A stretch of DNA of 64,000 bases from Armatimonadetes bacterium UBA1398. Lineage in GTDB: Bacteria > Armatimonadota > Zipacnadia > UBA1398. The notes beneath the pieces were generated by a model, which was given only the letters and a program-made list of their open reading frames with translations, was not told where the DNA came from and searched no databases. Every line of letters begins with the position of its first letter. Position 1 is the first letter of the stretch. This document shows, one piece after another, positions 27,283-34,985 of this stretch. The position numbers were made by a program, and so were the translations under genes. The stretch is taken from contig DBQI01000066.1 in assembly GCA_002305165.1 (NCBI GenBank), forward strand, positions 20,449-84,448, in the 5' to 3' direction.

Positions 27283-29103
27283 CTACTCCGCCGCCACCCG
27301 GACGGTCGGATCGCCCAGGACGTTCCAGAAGTAGGCGCGCTTCCGGCCGATGTCATTGTCGGTGAAGAGCCCCGCGTCATTGCCCTCGACCTGGAAGTAG
27401 TTGCGCCACACGTCGCCCATGGCGCCGCCCGCCCCCAGGACTGACCACATCTCCCGCGGCTCGTCGTAGAAGACCTTCGACCGGCCGATGAGGGCGAGCC
27501 CGCGAAGATGGAAAAGGATGCACTCGGCTCCCTGCCAGTGTCCGTACGCGGGGTGGGTGTAGGGCACACTCTCAGCGCCCGCCGGCAGCGTGCCCTCGCA
27601 GCTGGTGTAGAGCCACACGGCGCCGCCGCTCGGCAGGCGCCCGTTCTCATAGAGGCTGCGCGTGATCGCGAAGTCCAGCCTGTCGACGTCCGTGACGCTC
27701 GGCGTGAGGATGGAGCCCTCGTGCCGCCAGTTCCAGATGCTCGGGCCGCAGGCCGCCTCGAGGGCGTCGGCGTCGGGCGCGGGAGACCAGGTGCATCCCC
27801 ATGGGTCGCCATGCGCCTTCATCGAGCGAATCACGGCTGGCCGCTTGAGGATCTCCACGGCCTCGAGCAGGGTCACGTCCTCACGGACGCTCTCGTACCC
27901 GTCCGGCGGGTCGTCACTGAGGTCGGCGAAAGCGGCCTGGACCTCGGGGATAGCCGAGCCCCAGCCCGTTCCGACGGACGCCGCGAAACGTTGATCCGCG
28001 TACTCCCCGGCGCTGTGGCCGTGTCGCCGTTCGAACCACTCCGCCAGCATCCGGCGCTCCGTAGGCTCGGAGGGGACGTAGAACGCTCTCGGCTTCGGCG
28101 CCTCCTCCTCGCTCTCGAACTCCATGACCTGGGGCACGCCGTCCGGGCTCAGGAAGTGACGGCCGTGGCGGTCCACGATGGTGGGATCGGGAATCACGGA
28201 CGCATGGCGGGCATCGAGGCGGCCAATGAGGACCTCGGGCCGCGCAACGGGGTTCGGCAGACGGAGATCATCGGCCGAGCACTCCGCATGGGACGAGGGC
28301 AGAGGGGAGACGATGGTCCGGCCATTGGGACCCGAGTGGACACGGAACTCCCCGTCATTGACGAAGAAGAAGTCCACGAACTCCAACTCCCCCTGCTCGG
28401 TGGCGTCGGGCCCAAAACCCGAAGTCTCGCGCCCATCGGGGTAGGCCGCGATCAGATAGGGCAGAGCCACGGCCTCCTGGTGGTAGAGGTCCTCCCAGTG
28501 GCCATCCAGGTCGCCGAGAACGATGTCCGCGCGGAAGCAGACCGACTCGGGGTAGCTGCGGAGGAAGTCGATCCCGCCTTCCGCGTCATACACCCGCTCG
28601 CCCTCTTGTCCGGCGTGGAGGGTGATTGGCTCATGCTTCCACCAGTTCACTTGGCGCACGATGCACGCGTCGGGGAAGGCGCCCACCAGCATCACGGCCT
28701 CGAGCTCCGGCCGGCTGGCCGCCACACCGCGCAGGAACTCCCTGAGCGCGAGAAGCGTGAGTCCGTCCTGATGGTTCTCCCCCGCGTAGACGGAGCACCC
28801 GACGCAGACGGCGCTCCAGCCCTCTGTGGCCAGATCATCGACGTAGGTGGCGAGGTGTGGCAGGAGATCGGGCCCCTCCGTGGGCATCTGGAGCAGCCGC
28901 TCCTCGACCAGCACCAAGGCCAGCGGAGCGTCAGCGGACTCACGCACCAGCTCCGGCAGGAGGCTCAGGGACTCGACCTCCGCCGCTCCGTCGCTATTGA
29001 GGTCAACGCCGGAGTGGCTGGCGCAGAGAGCGTCCAGGTCAGAGGAGAGATCTGCCAGAGCGGGCGGAACGAGCAGCACGAGCAGGGGCAGAAGCCTTAC
29101 CAT
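27283..29103 (-). CDS. Secreted protein with gingipain-like (C25) features
   Basis: A 606-residue protein with a signal peptide (MVRLLPLLVLLVPPALA). A Rossmann-like repetition runs through it: VEERLLQMP, DLATEGWSAVCVG, AVMLVGAFPDACIVRQVNWW, PEVLIGRLDAR and the final YFWNVLGDPTVRV. That order and the last motif are shared with peptidase C25 (gingipain) proteins. A cysteine in LYTSCEGTLP could be the nucleophile, but the catalytic histidine was not located with confidence, so peptidase activity is only a suggestion. The ATG at 29103 is preferred over a GTG at 29109. It is the first gene of a minus-strand series ending at 22565 and is divergent from nuoE. Confidence 0.55.
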   Translation of the reverse strand: MVRLLPLLVLLVPPALADLSSDLDALCASHSGVDLNSDGAAEVESLSLLPELVRESADAPLALVLVEERLLQMPTEGPDLLPHLATYVDDLATEGWSAVCVGCSVYAGENHQDGLTLLALREFLRGVAASRPELEAVMLVGAFPDACIVRQVNWWKHEPITLHAGQEGERVYDAEGGIDFLRSYPESVCFRADIVLGDLDGHWEDLYHQEAVALPYLIAAYPDGRETSGFGPDATEQGELEFVDFFFVNDGEFRVHSGPNGRTIVSPLPSSHAECSADDLRLPNPVARPEVLIGRLDARHASVIPDPTIVDRHGRHFLSPDGVPQVMEFESEEEAPKPRAFYVPSEPTERRMLAEWFERRHGHSAGEYADQRFAASVGTGWGSAIPEVQAAFADLSDDPPDGYESVREDVTLLEAVEILKRPAVIRSMKAHGDPWGCTWSPAPDADALEAACGPSIWNWRHEGSILTPSVTDVDRLDFAITRSLYENGRLPSGGAVWLYTSCEGTLPAGAESVPYTHPAYGHWQGAECILFHLRGLALIGRSKVFYDEPREMWSVLGAGGAMGDVWRNYFQVEGNDAGLFTDNDIGRKRAYFWNVLGDPTVRVAAE

Positions 29104-29248
29104 CGTCACACTCGCCTTCGACGGCGCGGTTATCTTCGGCGGCTGCTTCGCCGACCCGTCTCCTGGCCCTCTTGACGCGATCGCGAAGAAGGGCGCGGCC
29201 CGCGACTACCGAACTTGGGACACGTGAATGTGCGAGAGGATGCGAGCC

Positions 29249-29716
29249 ATGCTTTCCGACGAGCTACGAGGCGAGATCAGGGCCCTCCTGGACCAGTACG
29301 AGGAGCCGCGTTCGGCGCTGATGCCGGCCTTCTGGCTGGCGCAGCAGAGCGACGGACACCTCGCTGCGGAGGCCATCTCCGAGATCGCTGAGATCGTCGG
29401 CGTGGACCCGGGCTACGCGAGCGGCGTGGCCTCTTTCTACACGATGTACCACCTCAGACCCGTCGGCCGCCATGTGATCCAGGTGTGCAAGACCCTGAGC
29501 TGTCGCATGGCGGGCGCTGAGGACATCCTCGAACACCTCAAGGCCAAGCTCGGCATCAACCTGGGTGAGACGACTCCTGACGGCGCGTTCTCCCTATGCA
29601 CCTCTGAGTGTCTCGCCTCCTGCGGCACGGCTCCCGTGATGCTCGTCGATGATGACCTCTACGAGAACCTCACGCCCGAGCGTGTCGATGAGATCCTCGC
29701 TCAGCTCGGCGGCTGA
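29249..29716 (+). CDS. nuoE: NADH-quinone oxidoreductase subunit E (2Fe-2S)
   Basis: A 155-residue thioredoxin-like 2Fe-2S protein. Ligand cysteines are Cys80 and Cys85 in VIQVCKTLSCRMAG and Cys121 and Cys125 in ECLASCGTAPV. The GYASGVASFYTMYHLRPVGRH block is strongly conserved in NuoE and in NADH-dependent hydrogenase or formate dehydrogenase gamma subunits. It passes electrons with NuoF. ATGs also occur in frame at 29228 and 29240, but AGAGG 9 nt before the third favours 29249. No nuoF follows; the next gene is an unrelated membrane protein. nuoABCD lies 11 kb away on the other strand. Confidence 0.9.
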   Translation: MLSDELRGEIRALLDQYEEPRSALMPAFWLAQQSDGHLAAEAISEIAEIVGVDPGYASGVASFYTMYHLRPVGRHVIQVCKTLSCRMAGAEDILEHLKAKLGINLGETTPDGAFSLCTSECLASCGTAPVMLVDDDLYENLTPERVDEILAQLGG

Positions 29717-29722
29717 TGCCCC

Positions 29723-30658
29723 GTGGGCAAGCTGACGCGACGCCCCGACAGGCCCGCAGCGGATGCTGACCCGCTCGTGGGCGTGGTCGTTACCGCTGCC
29801 GCGGTGGCCGCGGGCGCGGCCGTCGGGATGCTGACCCACTGGCTGCTCGCGCGCCTCCCCTTCCTGCGTGGCCACGACCCGTACGAGGCTCGTATCCTTG
29901 GGCCGGCGGCCCTGGGCGGTCTGGCGGCGGGGCTGATTGCGGCCGGCGCTCGGCCGCGCCAATCGTTCTGGGCGGTCGCGACCCCGGCCGCCCTCTGCGC
30001 GGGCGGGTACGCGGCGGCGCGCATCGTCGATCCTAGCGCGGGCGCCAGGGAGCTGGTCCTCCTCGGCGCCGTGGCGGTCATCGCCGCCGCCATGGGCGGC
30101 CTGGGCGCGGTGTCGGGATGGATGGATAGGCGTCGCCGCGCCTCTCGTTCCACCTGGCCGCGTAGCCCCGCCCTCGCTGTGGCGTGCGCCATGGGAGCGC
30201 TATCCCTCGCACCTTACGCCCTGGCTCCCGTGCTGCTGCCCGGGTTCGACCTCGCCGTCCGACTTGGCGAACGTCAGATAGCCACGAGCCACGGCCCGCC
30301 TCTCGGACTGGCTTGGGGCGTTGCCGCCGTCCTCGTCAGCGCCTCCACACGGCTACCCGCTCCCGTTCTGCTGTTGGCGGGCGTTGCGGCTGTCGCGTCG
30401 GCGGCGGCTGCGCTGGCGGGAGGTCCGGCCGAGCCCCAGTGGTTGGCTGTCCTCTCGGCCGCTCTGCGTGGAGCGCTCTGGGTGGTCGTCACCGGCCTCG
30501 TGCTTCAGGCCCTGCACGAGCTCTGCGAGTCCGACCAGCGGCGTCCGCTCCGCCGAACCGCCACCCCTCGGCCCCCGAAGCCCAAGAGGGGCGGCCGCCC
30601 CAGGAAGCCCCCGTCGCCGAGCCCAGACGATGGCTTCCGCGGGCCCTACCTGAGATAG
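29723..30658 (+). CDS. Membrane protein of unknown function
   Basis: 311 residues with about eight hydrophobic segments (VVVTAAAVAAGAAVGMLTHWLL; LGGLAAGLIAAG; LVLLGAVAVIAAAMGG; ALAVACAMGALSLAPYAL; LGLAWGVAAVLV; PVLLLAGVAAVASAAAAL; ALWVVVTGLVLQAL) and a basic, proline-rich C-terminal tail (PKPKRGGRPRKPPSPS). No family was recognised. The GTG start is 6 nt after the nuoE stop with a weak ribosome site. Cotranscription with nuoE suggests a link to electron transfer, but this is inference. It converges with the HtrA gene, leaving 132 nt between stops. Confidence 0.6.
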   Translation: MGKLTRRPDRPAADADPLVGVVVTAAAVAAGAAVGMLTHWLLARLPFLRGHDPYEARILGPAALGGLAAGLIAAGARPRQSFWAVATPAALCAGGYAAARIVDPSAGARELVLLGAVAVIAAAMGGLGAVSGWMDRRRRASRSTWPRSPALAVACAMGALSLAPYALAPVLLPGFDLAVRLGERQIATSHGPPLGLAWGVAAVLVSASTRLPAPVLLLAGVAAVASAAAALAGGPAEPQWLAVLSAALRGALWVVVTGLVLQALHELCESDQRRPLRRTATPRPPKPKRGGRPRKPPSPSPDDGFRGPYLR

Positions 30659-30790
30659 GCTCTCGTCGCGCGAGGCCGGAAGTGACACACACTCGAGGGA
30701 CCCAAGCGTCGCATCTATCGGAGCACGGAGTCGGGACGGCGGCACATGGCCGGCTGGCTCATTGCGCCGATCGGTGAACGCCCCGGCTCG

Positions 30791-32170
30791 CTACTCCAGG
30801 ATGTCATCCAAGTCCATGGGACCCTTCGGCTCATTCAGCGTCCGATCGATCTCGTCCACGGGAGGTCGCTTGGCGACCGTCACAGTGGCCGTCATGTTCT
30901 TGCCGTCTCGGATGAACTCCACATCGAGTCGGGCTCCCACATCGGTGCGGGCGAGGTAGTCGATCAACGACTTCGAGTCCGGTATGGCGTGGTCGCCCAT
31001 CCGTATGATGACGTCTCCGGTCTTCAGCCCCGCCTCAGCCGCGGGACCGTCGGGTTCCACGAAGAGCAGGGTCGCCCCCTCCACTCGGCTCGACGCCTCG
31101 CGCTCCACCGAGGAGCTGGGTATCTGAACGCCGATGTAGCCACGTTCGACCTCGCCATGGCTGTCGAGCTTCTGAATCACCCAGGACGCAAGGTTCGAGG
31201 GGATGGCGAAACCAATCCCAATGTTCCCTGGAGCCCCGAAGGGCGACTGGACGCCGGCGGTCTGGATGGCTGTGTTGATCCCCACGACTTGGCCGTTGAC
31301 GTTGATCAGCGGCCCTCCCGAGTTGCCGGGGTTGATGGCGGCATCGGTCTGAAGATAGTCATCGTATGTATGCCCACCCGAGCCGGGAGGGGCCTCCAGC
31401 TGGCGGCCCCGGGCGCTCAGGATCCCGAGGGAGACCGAGGACTCTAGGCCGAAGGGGTTGCCAATGGCGATCAGCCAGTCGCCGATCCGCGTCTGGTCCG
31501 AGTCCGCCCAGGTCATGTACTCCATGGGCTCGGAGGGATGCACGCGCAGCAGGGCCACATCGGTCTCGGCGTCGCTACCGGCTATCTCGGCCTCGTAGGT
31601 CTCGCCGTTCACGAGGCGGATGGTGGGGTTCGGGCCGACCTCCACGGTGACGTCCACCACATGCTTGTTCGTCACGACGAGTCCGGAGGGGCTGACAACG
31701 AACCCGGAGCCGAGGGGGATGAATCGCCCGCCGAGGAAGGGGATCTCGGACTCCTCCCTGTGCTGCTGCGGCATCCGCCGCAACATCCGCTGGCGGTACT
31801 CGGCGAGCTCCTCCTCGGGTATGTAGAGCCCCACGGACACGACAGCCGGCCGGCACTGCTCCACGAGGGGCGCCAGGGAAGGAAAACCGCCTTCGCTGGA
31901 GGTCTCGACGCCAGCGGACACGGGCAGCTTGCCGCTCGACTCGAAGTTCACCGGCTTGCCATCGGGTGGCGGCACGGGGCGCGACTGTCCCGAGGGAGCG
32001 GTCGTGACGGGGCTTCCGGGCTTATGGCCCGGCGTCGCAATGTCCTGCACCACCTGAGTCAGCGATCGGCCGCGGGACATCTCACTGACCCCATAGCCGC
32101 CAACGAGGCCGACTCCGACCCCGATCATGAGGAGAAGTAGCGCGAGGAGCAGGCTGCTCCGCTTCGACAT
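30791..32170 (-). CDS. htrA: Membrane-anchored HtrA/DegP serine protease with one PDZ domain
   Basis: 459 residues. One N-terminal transmembrane helix (about 5-28), a proline/serine-rich linker (about 45-95), then a trypsin-like protease with the full triad: His170 in VTNKHVVD, Asp204 in DAETDVALLRV and Ser284 in NPGNSGGPLIN. A PDZ domain follows (about 350-440: GAALLFVEPDGPAAEAGL-like, here VEGATLLFVEPDGPAAEAGLK). It degrades or refolds damaged envelope proteins. Start: ATG with GGAGGTG 8 nt upstream; earlier in-frame ATG at 32209 lacks this. The gene is divergent from the NAD cluster; the 212-nt gap carries possible overlapping promoters. Confidence 0.93.
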   Translation of the reverse strand: MSKRSSLLLALLLLMIGVGVGLVGGYGVSEMSRGRSLTQVVQDIATPGHKPGSPVTTAPSGQSRPVPPPDGKPVNFESSGKLPVSAGVETSSEGGFPSLAPLVEQCRPAVVSVGLYIPEEELAEYRQRMLRRMPQQHREESEIPFLGGRFIPLGSGFVVSPSGLVVTNKHVVDVTVEVGPNPTIRLVNGETYEAEIAGSDAETDVALLRVHPSEPMEYMTWADSDQTRIGDWLIAIGNPFGLESSVSLGILSARGRQLEAPPGSGGHTYDDYLQTDAAINPGNSGGPLINVNGQVVGINTAIQTAGVQSPFGAPGNIGIGFAIPSNLASWVIQKLDSHGEVERGYIGVQIPSSSVEREASSRVEGATLLFVEPDGPAAEAGLKTGDVIIRMGDHAIPDSKSLIDYLARTDVGARLDVEFIRDGKNMTATVTVAKRPPVDEIDRTLNEPKGPMDLDDILE

Positions 32171-32235
32171 CCAGCGAACACCTCCATGGGCGGAAAGGGC
32201 GCGCCGCACTGGATCCCGGTCCCACGCAAGTGCTT

Positions 32236-32295
32236 GCGCGGGAGCCCGCGCGACGCTCTTTCAACAACAGAATCCGGCAGCGGGCGTGCTATAGT
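32236..32295 (+). promoter_or_regulatory. Possible operator palindrome and promoter of the NAD cluster
   Basis: TATAGT at 32290-32295, preceded by TG and one base (TGCTATAGT), is a good extended -10 on the plus strand about 88 nt before the glutaminase GTG. No good -35 was found at 16-18 nt. On the minus strand AGTCAA (32293-32298) reads TTGACT, a possible -35 of the divergent htrA gene. A 7-bp palindrome GCGCGGG-AG-CCCGCGC is at 32236-32251 between the two genes and could bind a regulator. Confidence 0.4.
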
Positions 32296-32382
32296 CAAGG
32301 TGCCATGGCCCCACCACCGGCTGCGGCGCGCCCCGCACGGCGGAGGGTGGCCGCTCGAGACACCGCTAGGGAGGCTCCTGGA

Positions 32383-33273
32383 GTGCGCTGGAAGCTGGCT
32401 CAGTTCCAGTTCAGACCGAGGAAGGCAGACGTCGGGGCGAACCTGCAGGCGGTCGGGGAGGCGCTGTGTGTCGCCCACGATCAGGGGGCACGGCTGGCGC
32501 TCTTCCCCGAGGCCGCCCTTTCGGGCTACATCCTCATGGGCGGCGTGAAGGAGGCGGCCATCGAGGCGGACGAGGCCGTCTCACGGCTCCAGGCGCATCT
32601 CGTGAGCGCCCGGCCGGGGGCGACCATCGAGGTCTGCCTGGGGTTCTATGAGCGCGATGGCGACGCTATCTACAACTCCGCCCTCCATGCTCGCCTCGGC
32701 TGCAGCGACGGGTCGGACCAGCTCGGCCTGCTCCACGTTCATCGGAAGGTCTTCCTACCGAGCTCCGGTGTGTGCGACGAGGACCGCTATGTGACTCGTG
32801 GACACTCTGTCAACTGCTACGATACCTCCATGGGCCGAATGGCCATTTTCATCTGCGAGGATGCCTGGCACTCCATCTGCGGGACCATCGCGGCCCTGCA
32901 CGGCGCGGAGTACATCCTCATCCCCAGCGCCTCCCCTGGGAGGGGTTTTGCGGGCGCGACGCCCCAGAACGTGGCCGAGTGGAGCCAGGTATGCAGCCTC
33001 CTGGCCCGCGAGCACGGGTGCTTCGTGGCTCGGACCGACCTCCTGGGGTTCGAGGGGGGCAAGGGGTTCGCGGGCGTCTCCACGGTGCACGGGCCGGATG
33101 GCGACCTGGTCTCCGAGGGACCTCTGCTGGAGGAGGCGATGGTCCTCACCGAGATCAACACCGATGACACGAGGATCGCGAGGCGGCGCGCGCCGCTCAC
33201 CGCCGGCCTGCGGGAGACGATCGCCGTGTTGGCGCGCCAGTTGATGCCTCGATCCACGACGGAGGACTGCTGA
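32383..33273 (+). CDS. Glutaminase (nitrilase-type) partner of NAD synthetase
   Basis: A 296-residue carbon-nitrogen hydrolase. The triad is complete: Glu43 in FPEAALSGY, Lys122 in HRKVFLP and Cys158 in ICEDAWHS. IPSASPGRGF and EWSQVCSLLAREHGCFVARTD fit the branch that is fused to, or encoded beside, NadE as the glutamine-hydrolysing part. It would supply ammonia to the synthetase next door. Start: a long frame to 32230 exists, but GGGAGG 8 nt before GTG 32383 and the start of homology (RWKLAQFQF) argue for that GTG. Its stop overlaps the nadE ATG by 1 nt (TGATG), a coupling signal. Confidence 0.85.
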   Translation: MRWKLAQFQFRPRKADVGANLQAVGEALCVAHDQGARLALFPEAALSGYILMGGVKEAAIEADEAVSRLQAHLVSARPGATIEVCLGFYERDGDAIYNSALHARLGCSDGSDQLGLLHVHRKVFLPSSGVCDEDRYVTRGHSVNCYDTSMGRMAIFICEDAWHSICGTIAALHGAEYILIPSASPGRGFAGATPQNVAEWSQVCSLLAREHGCFVARTDLLGFEGGKGFAGVSTVHGPDGDLVSEGPLLEEAMVLTEINTDDTRIARRRAPLTAGLRETIAVLARQLMPRSTTEDC

Positions 33274-34148
33274 TGGGGTGGGACGGCCGCATCGTCGACG
33301 GGACGCGAGATGACCTCCCTTTCGCCGCCGACATGGAGCTGAACTGGGAGCTTACCACCCGGTGGTTGGAGGCCTTCCTGCGGGATGAGGTCCAGCGCCG
33401 CCGCGGGTTCAGCCGCGTCGTCGTCGGTCTGTCGGGAGGGGTGGACAGCTCCGTTGCCGCTTACCTGGCCGCCCGAGCATTGGGCCGCGATAGCGTCTAC
33501 GGCTACCGCATGCCCTACCGGACGAGCAGCCAAGAGAGCCTCGACCACGCCCAGCTCGTCGCCGAAGACCTGGGCATCCACATGATCACTCACCCCATCG
33601 CCGAGGCGGTCGATAGCCTGTTGAGCCACGACGCCGGTGAGGTGTCACCGCACCGCCTGGGCAACGTGTGCTCTCGGATGCGCATGATCGTTCTCTTCGA
33701 TCAGGGCTTCAAGCTAGGGGCGCTCCCGCTGGGGACGGGGAACAAGTCGGAGCGAATGCTCGGCTACTACACGTGGCACGGCGATGACGCGCCGCCGATC
33801 AACCCCTTGGGCGACCTCTACAAGACCCAGGTCTGGAGCTTGGGCCGCTACCTCGGAGTGCCCGATGTGATCGTCGACAAACCCGCGACGGCCGACCTCA
33901 TACGGGGTCAGACCGACGAGGGCGACCTCGGCATCACGTACGCTAGGGCGGACCTGATCCTCCAAGGCCTGCTCTCCGGCTACACGGCGGAGCAGCTCAT
34001 CGATCGTGGGTTCGCCCCGGACGAGGTTGAGGTCGTTCGCGCCCGGGTCGACTCGACCCACTGGAAGCGGCAGCTCCCGACCACCGCAATGGTGAGCGAT
34101 ACCGCTATCGGCGAACACTACCTTCGGCCCGTCGACTACGCCCGCTAA
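33273..34148 (+). CDS. nadE: NAD+ synthetase
   Basis: 291 residues with the ATP pyrophosphatase P-loop SGGVDSS (54-60), and NadE blocks GTGNKSERMLGYYTWHGDDAPPINPLGDLYKTQVW and PATADL then GQTDEGDLGI. It amidates nicotinic acid adenine dinucleotide to NAD with ATP. Residues 1-20 are a short extension before the domain; an ATG at 33333 (MELNWELTT) is an alternative start. The length and lack of a glutaminase domain show the split form, with the amidotransferase encoded by the upstream, 1-nt-overlapping gene. Confidence 0.94.
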   Translation: MGWDGRIVDGTRDDLPFAADMELNWELTTRWLEAFLRDEVQRRRGFSRVVVGLSGGVDSSVAAYLAARALGRDSVYGYRMPYRTSSQESLDHAQLVAEDLGIHMITHPIAEAVDSLLSHDAGEVSPHRLGNVCSRMRMIVLFDQGFKLGALPLGTGNKSERMLGYYTWHGDDAPPINPLGDLYKTQVWSLGRYLGVPDVIVDKPATADLIRGQTDEGDLGITYARADLILQGLLSGYTAEQLIDRGFAPDEVEVVRARVDSTHWKRQLPTTAMVSDTAIGEHYLRPVDYAR

Positions 34149-34256
34149 GGGCAGCCTGCCAGGTGTTGCGCCTCCGTGCGACGAAGAGCGTCTCAACGCG
34201 CTGGGCGCCTGCCAGGCCCCATGGCGCACCGTCACGCGAACGGGGCTAACGAACCG

Positions 34257-34970
34257 ATGACCGACCGTTCCGAATACTCCCGCGAGTTCCTCCGATGGCT
34301 CCGACGGTACGTGGACGGCCTCCCCACAGCATCGCTGAGCCAGGTGATCGCCGACGCCGGGGGCGCGAGCCAGGTGTGGATGGTCGGCGTGGACCTCATC
34401 AAGGGTTTCTGCGTCTCTGGGCCACTCGCCGGTCACCGTGCAGCGGCCATTGTAGAGCCCTGCGCCGCCCTGGTGCAGAGGGCGTGGGCCGCTGGGGTGC
34501 GCCGGGTTTTCATGGCCCGGGATGCCCACGGGCCGGATGCCGAGGAGTTCCGGTCCTGGCCCGTCCACTGCGTGGCTGGCACAGAGGAGTCCGAGCTTGT
34601 CGATGAGCTGGCCGCCCTGCCGATGGCAAACGAGTTCCGGATCGTGGACAAGAACTCACTTAGCGCCCTACAGGACACGGACCTGCAGCGCGCGATCGAG
34701 ACTGACGGCCTGCCGCGCGCCGTGATCTGCATCGGCGACTGCACGGACCTCTGCACCTACAACCTGGCGATGGGGTTTCGGATGATCGCCAACGCGCGGA
34801 ACCAGCCGCTCGAGGTGATCGTGCCCGCTGACTGCGTCGAGACCTACCACCTGGGAGTGGAGGCGGCGGCAGAGATCGGCGCCCTACCCCACGACGGGGA
34901 CTTGCTCCATCACGTCTTCCTGTACCACCTGGCTCTCAATGGGTGCCGGGTGGTCGCCAGCATTAGATGA
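34257..34970 (+). CDS. pncA: Nicotinamidase-type cysteine hydrolase
   Basis: A 237-residue isochorismatase-fold enzyme. Nicotinamidase features are VGVDLIKGFC with Asp46, DAHGPDAEEF (89-98) and WPVHCVAGT (101-109) for the metal site, Lys132 and the nucleophile in DCTDLCTYN, probably Cys166. It would hydrolyse nicotinamide to nicotinate. The strand placement after nadE and before pncB makes this function likely. ATG 34257 is chosen by homology; an in-frame ATG at 34221 is possible, and both have weak ribosome sites. The gap to nadE is 108 nt, the gap to pncB 15 nt. Confidence 0.85.
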   Translation: MTDRSEYSREFLRWLRRYVDGLPTASLSQVIADAGGASQVWMVGVDLIKGFCVSGPLAGHRAAAIVEPCAALVQRAWAAGVRRVFMARDAHGPDAEEFRSWPVHCVAGTEESELVDELAALPMANEFRIVDKNSLSALQDTDLQRAIETDGLPRAVICIGDCTDLCTYNLAMGFRMIANARNQPLEVIVPADCVETYHLGVEAAAEIGALPHDGDLLHHVFLYHLALNGCRVVASIR

Positions 34971-34985
34971 AGGGGGACTCGTCAC

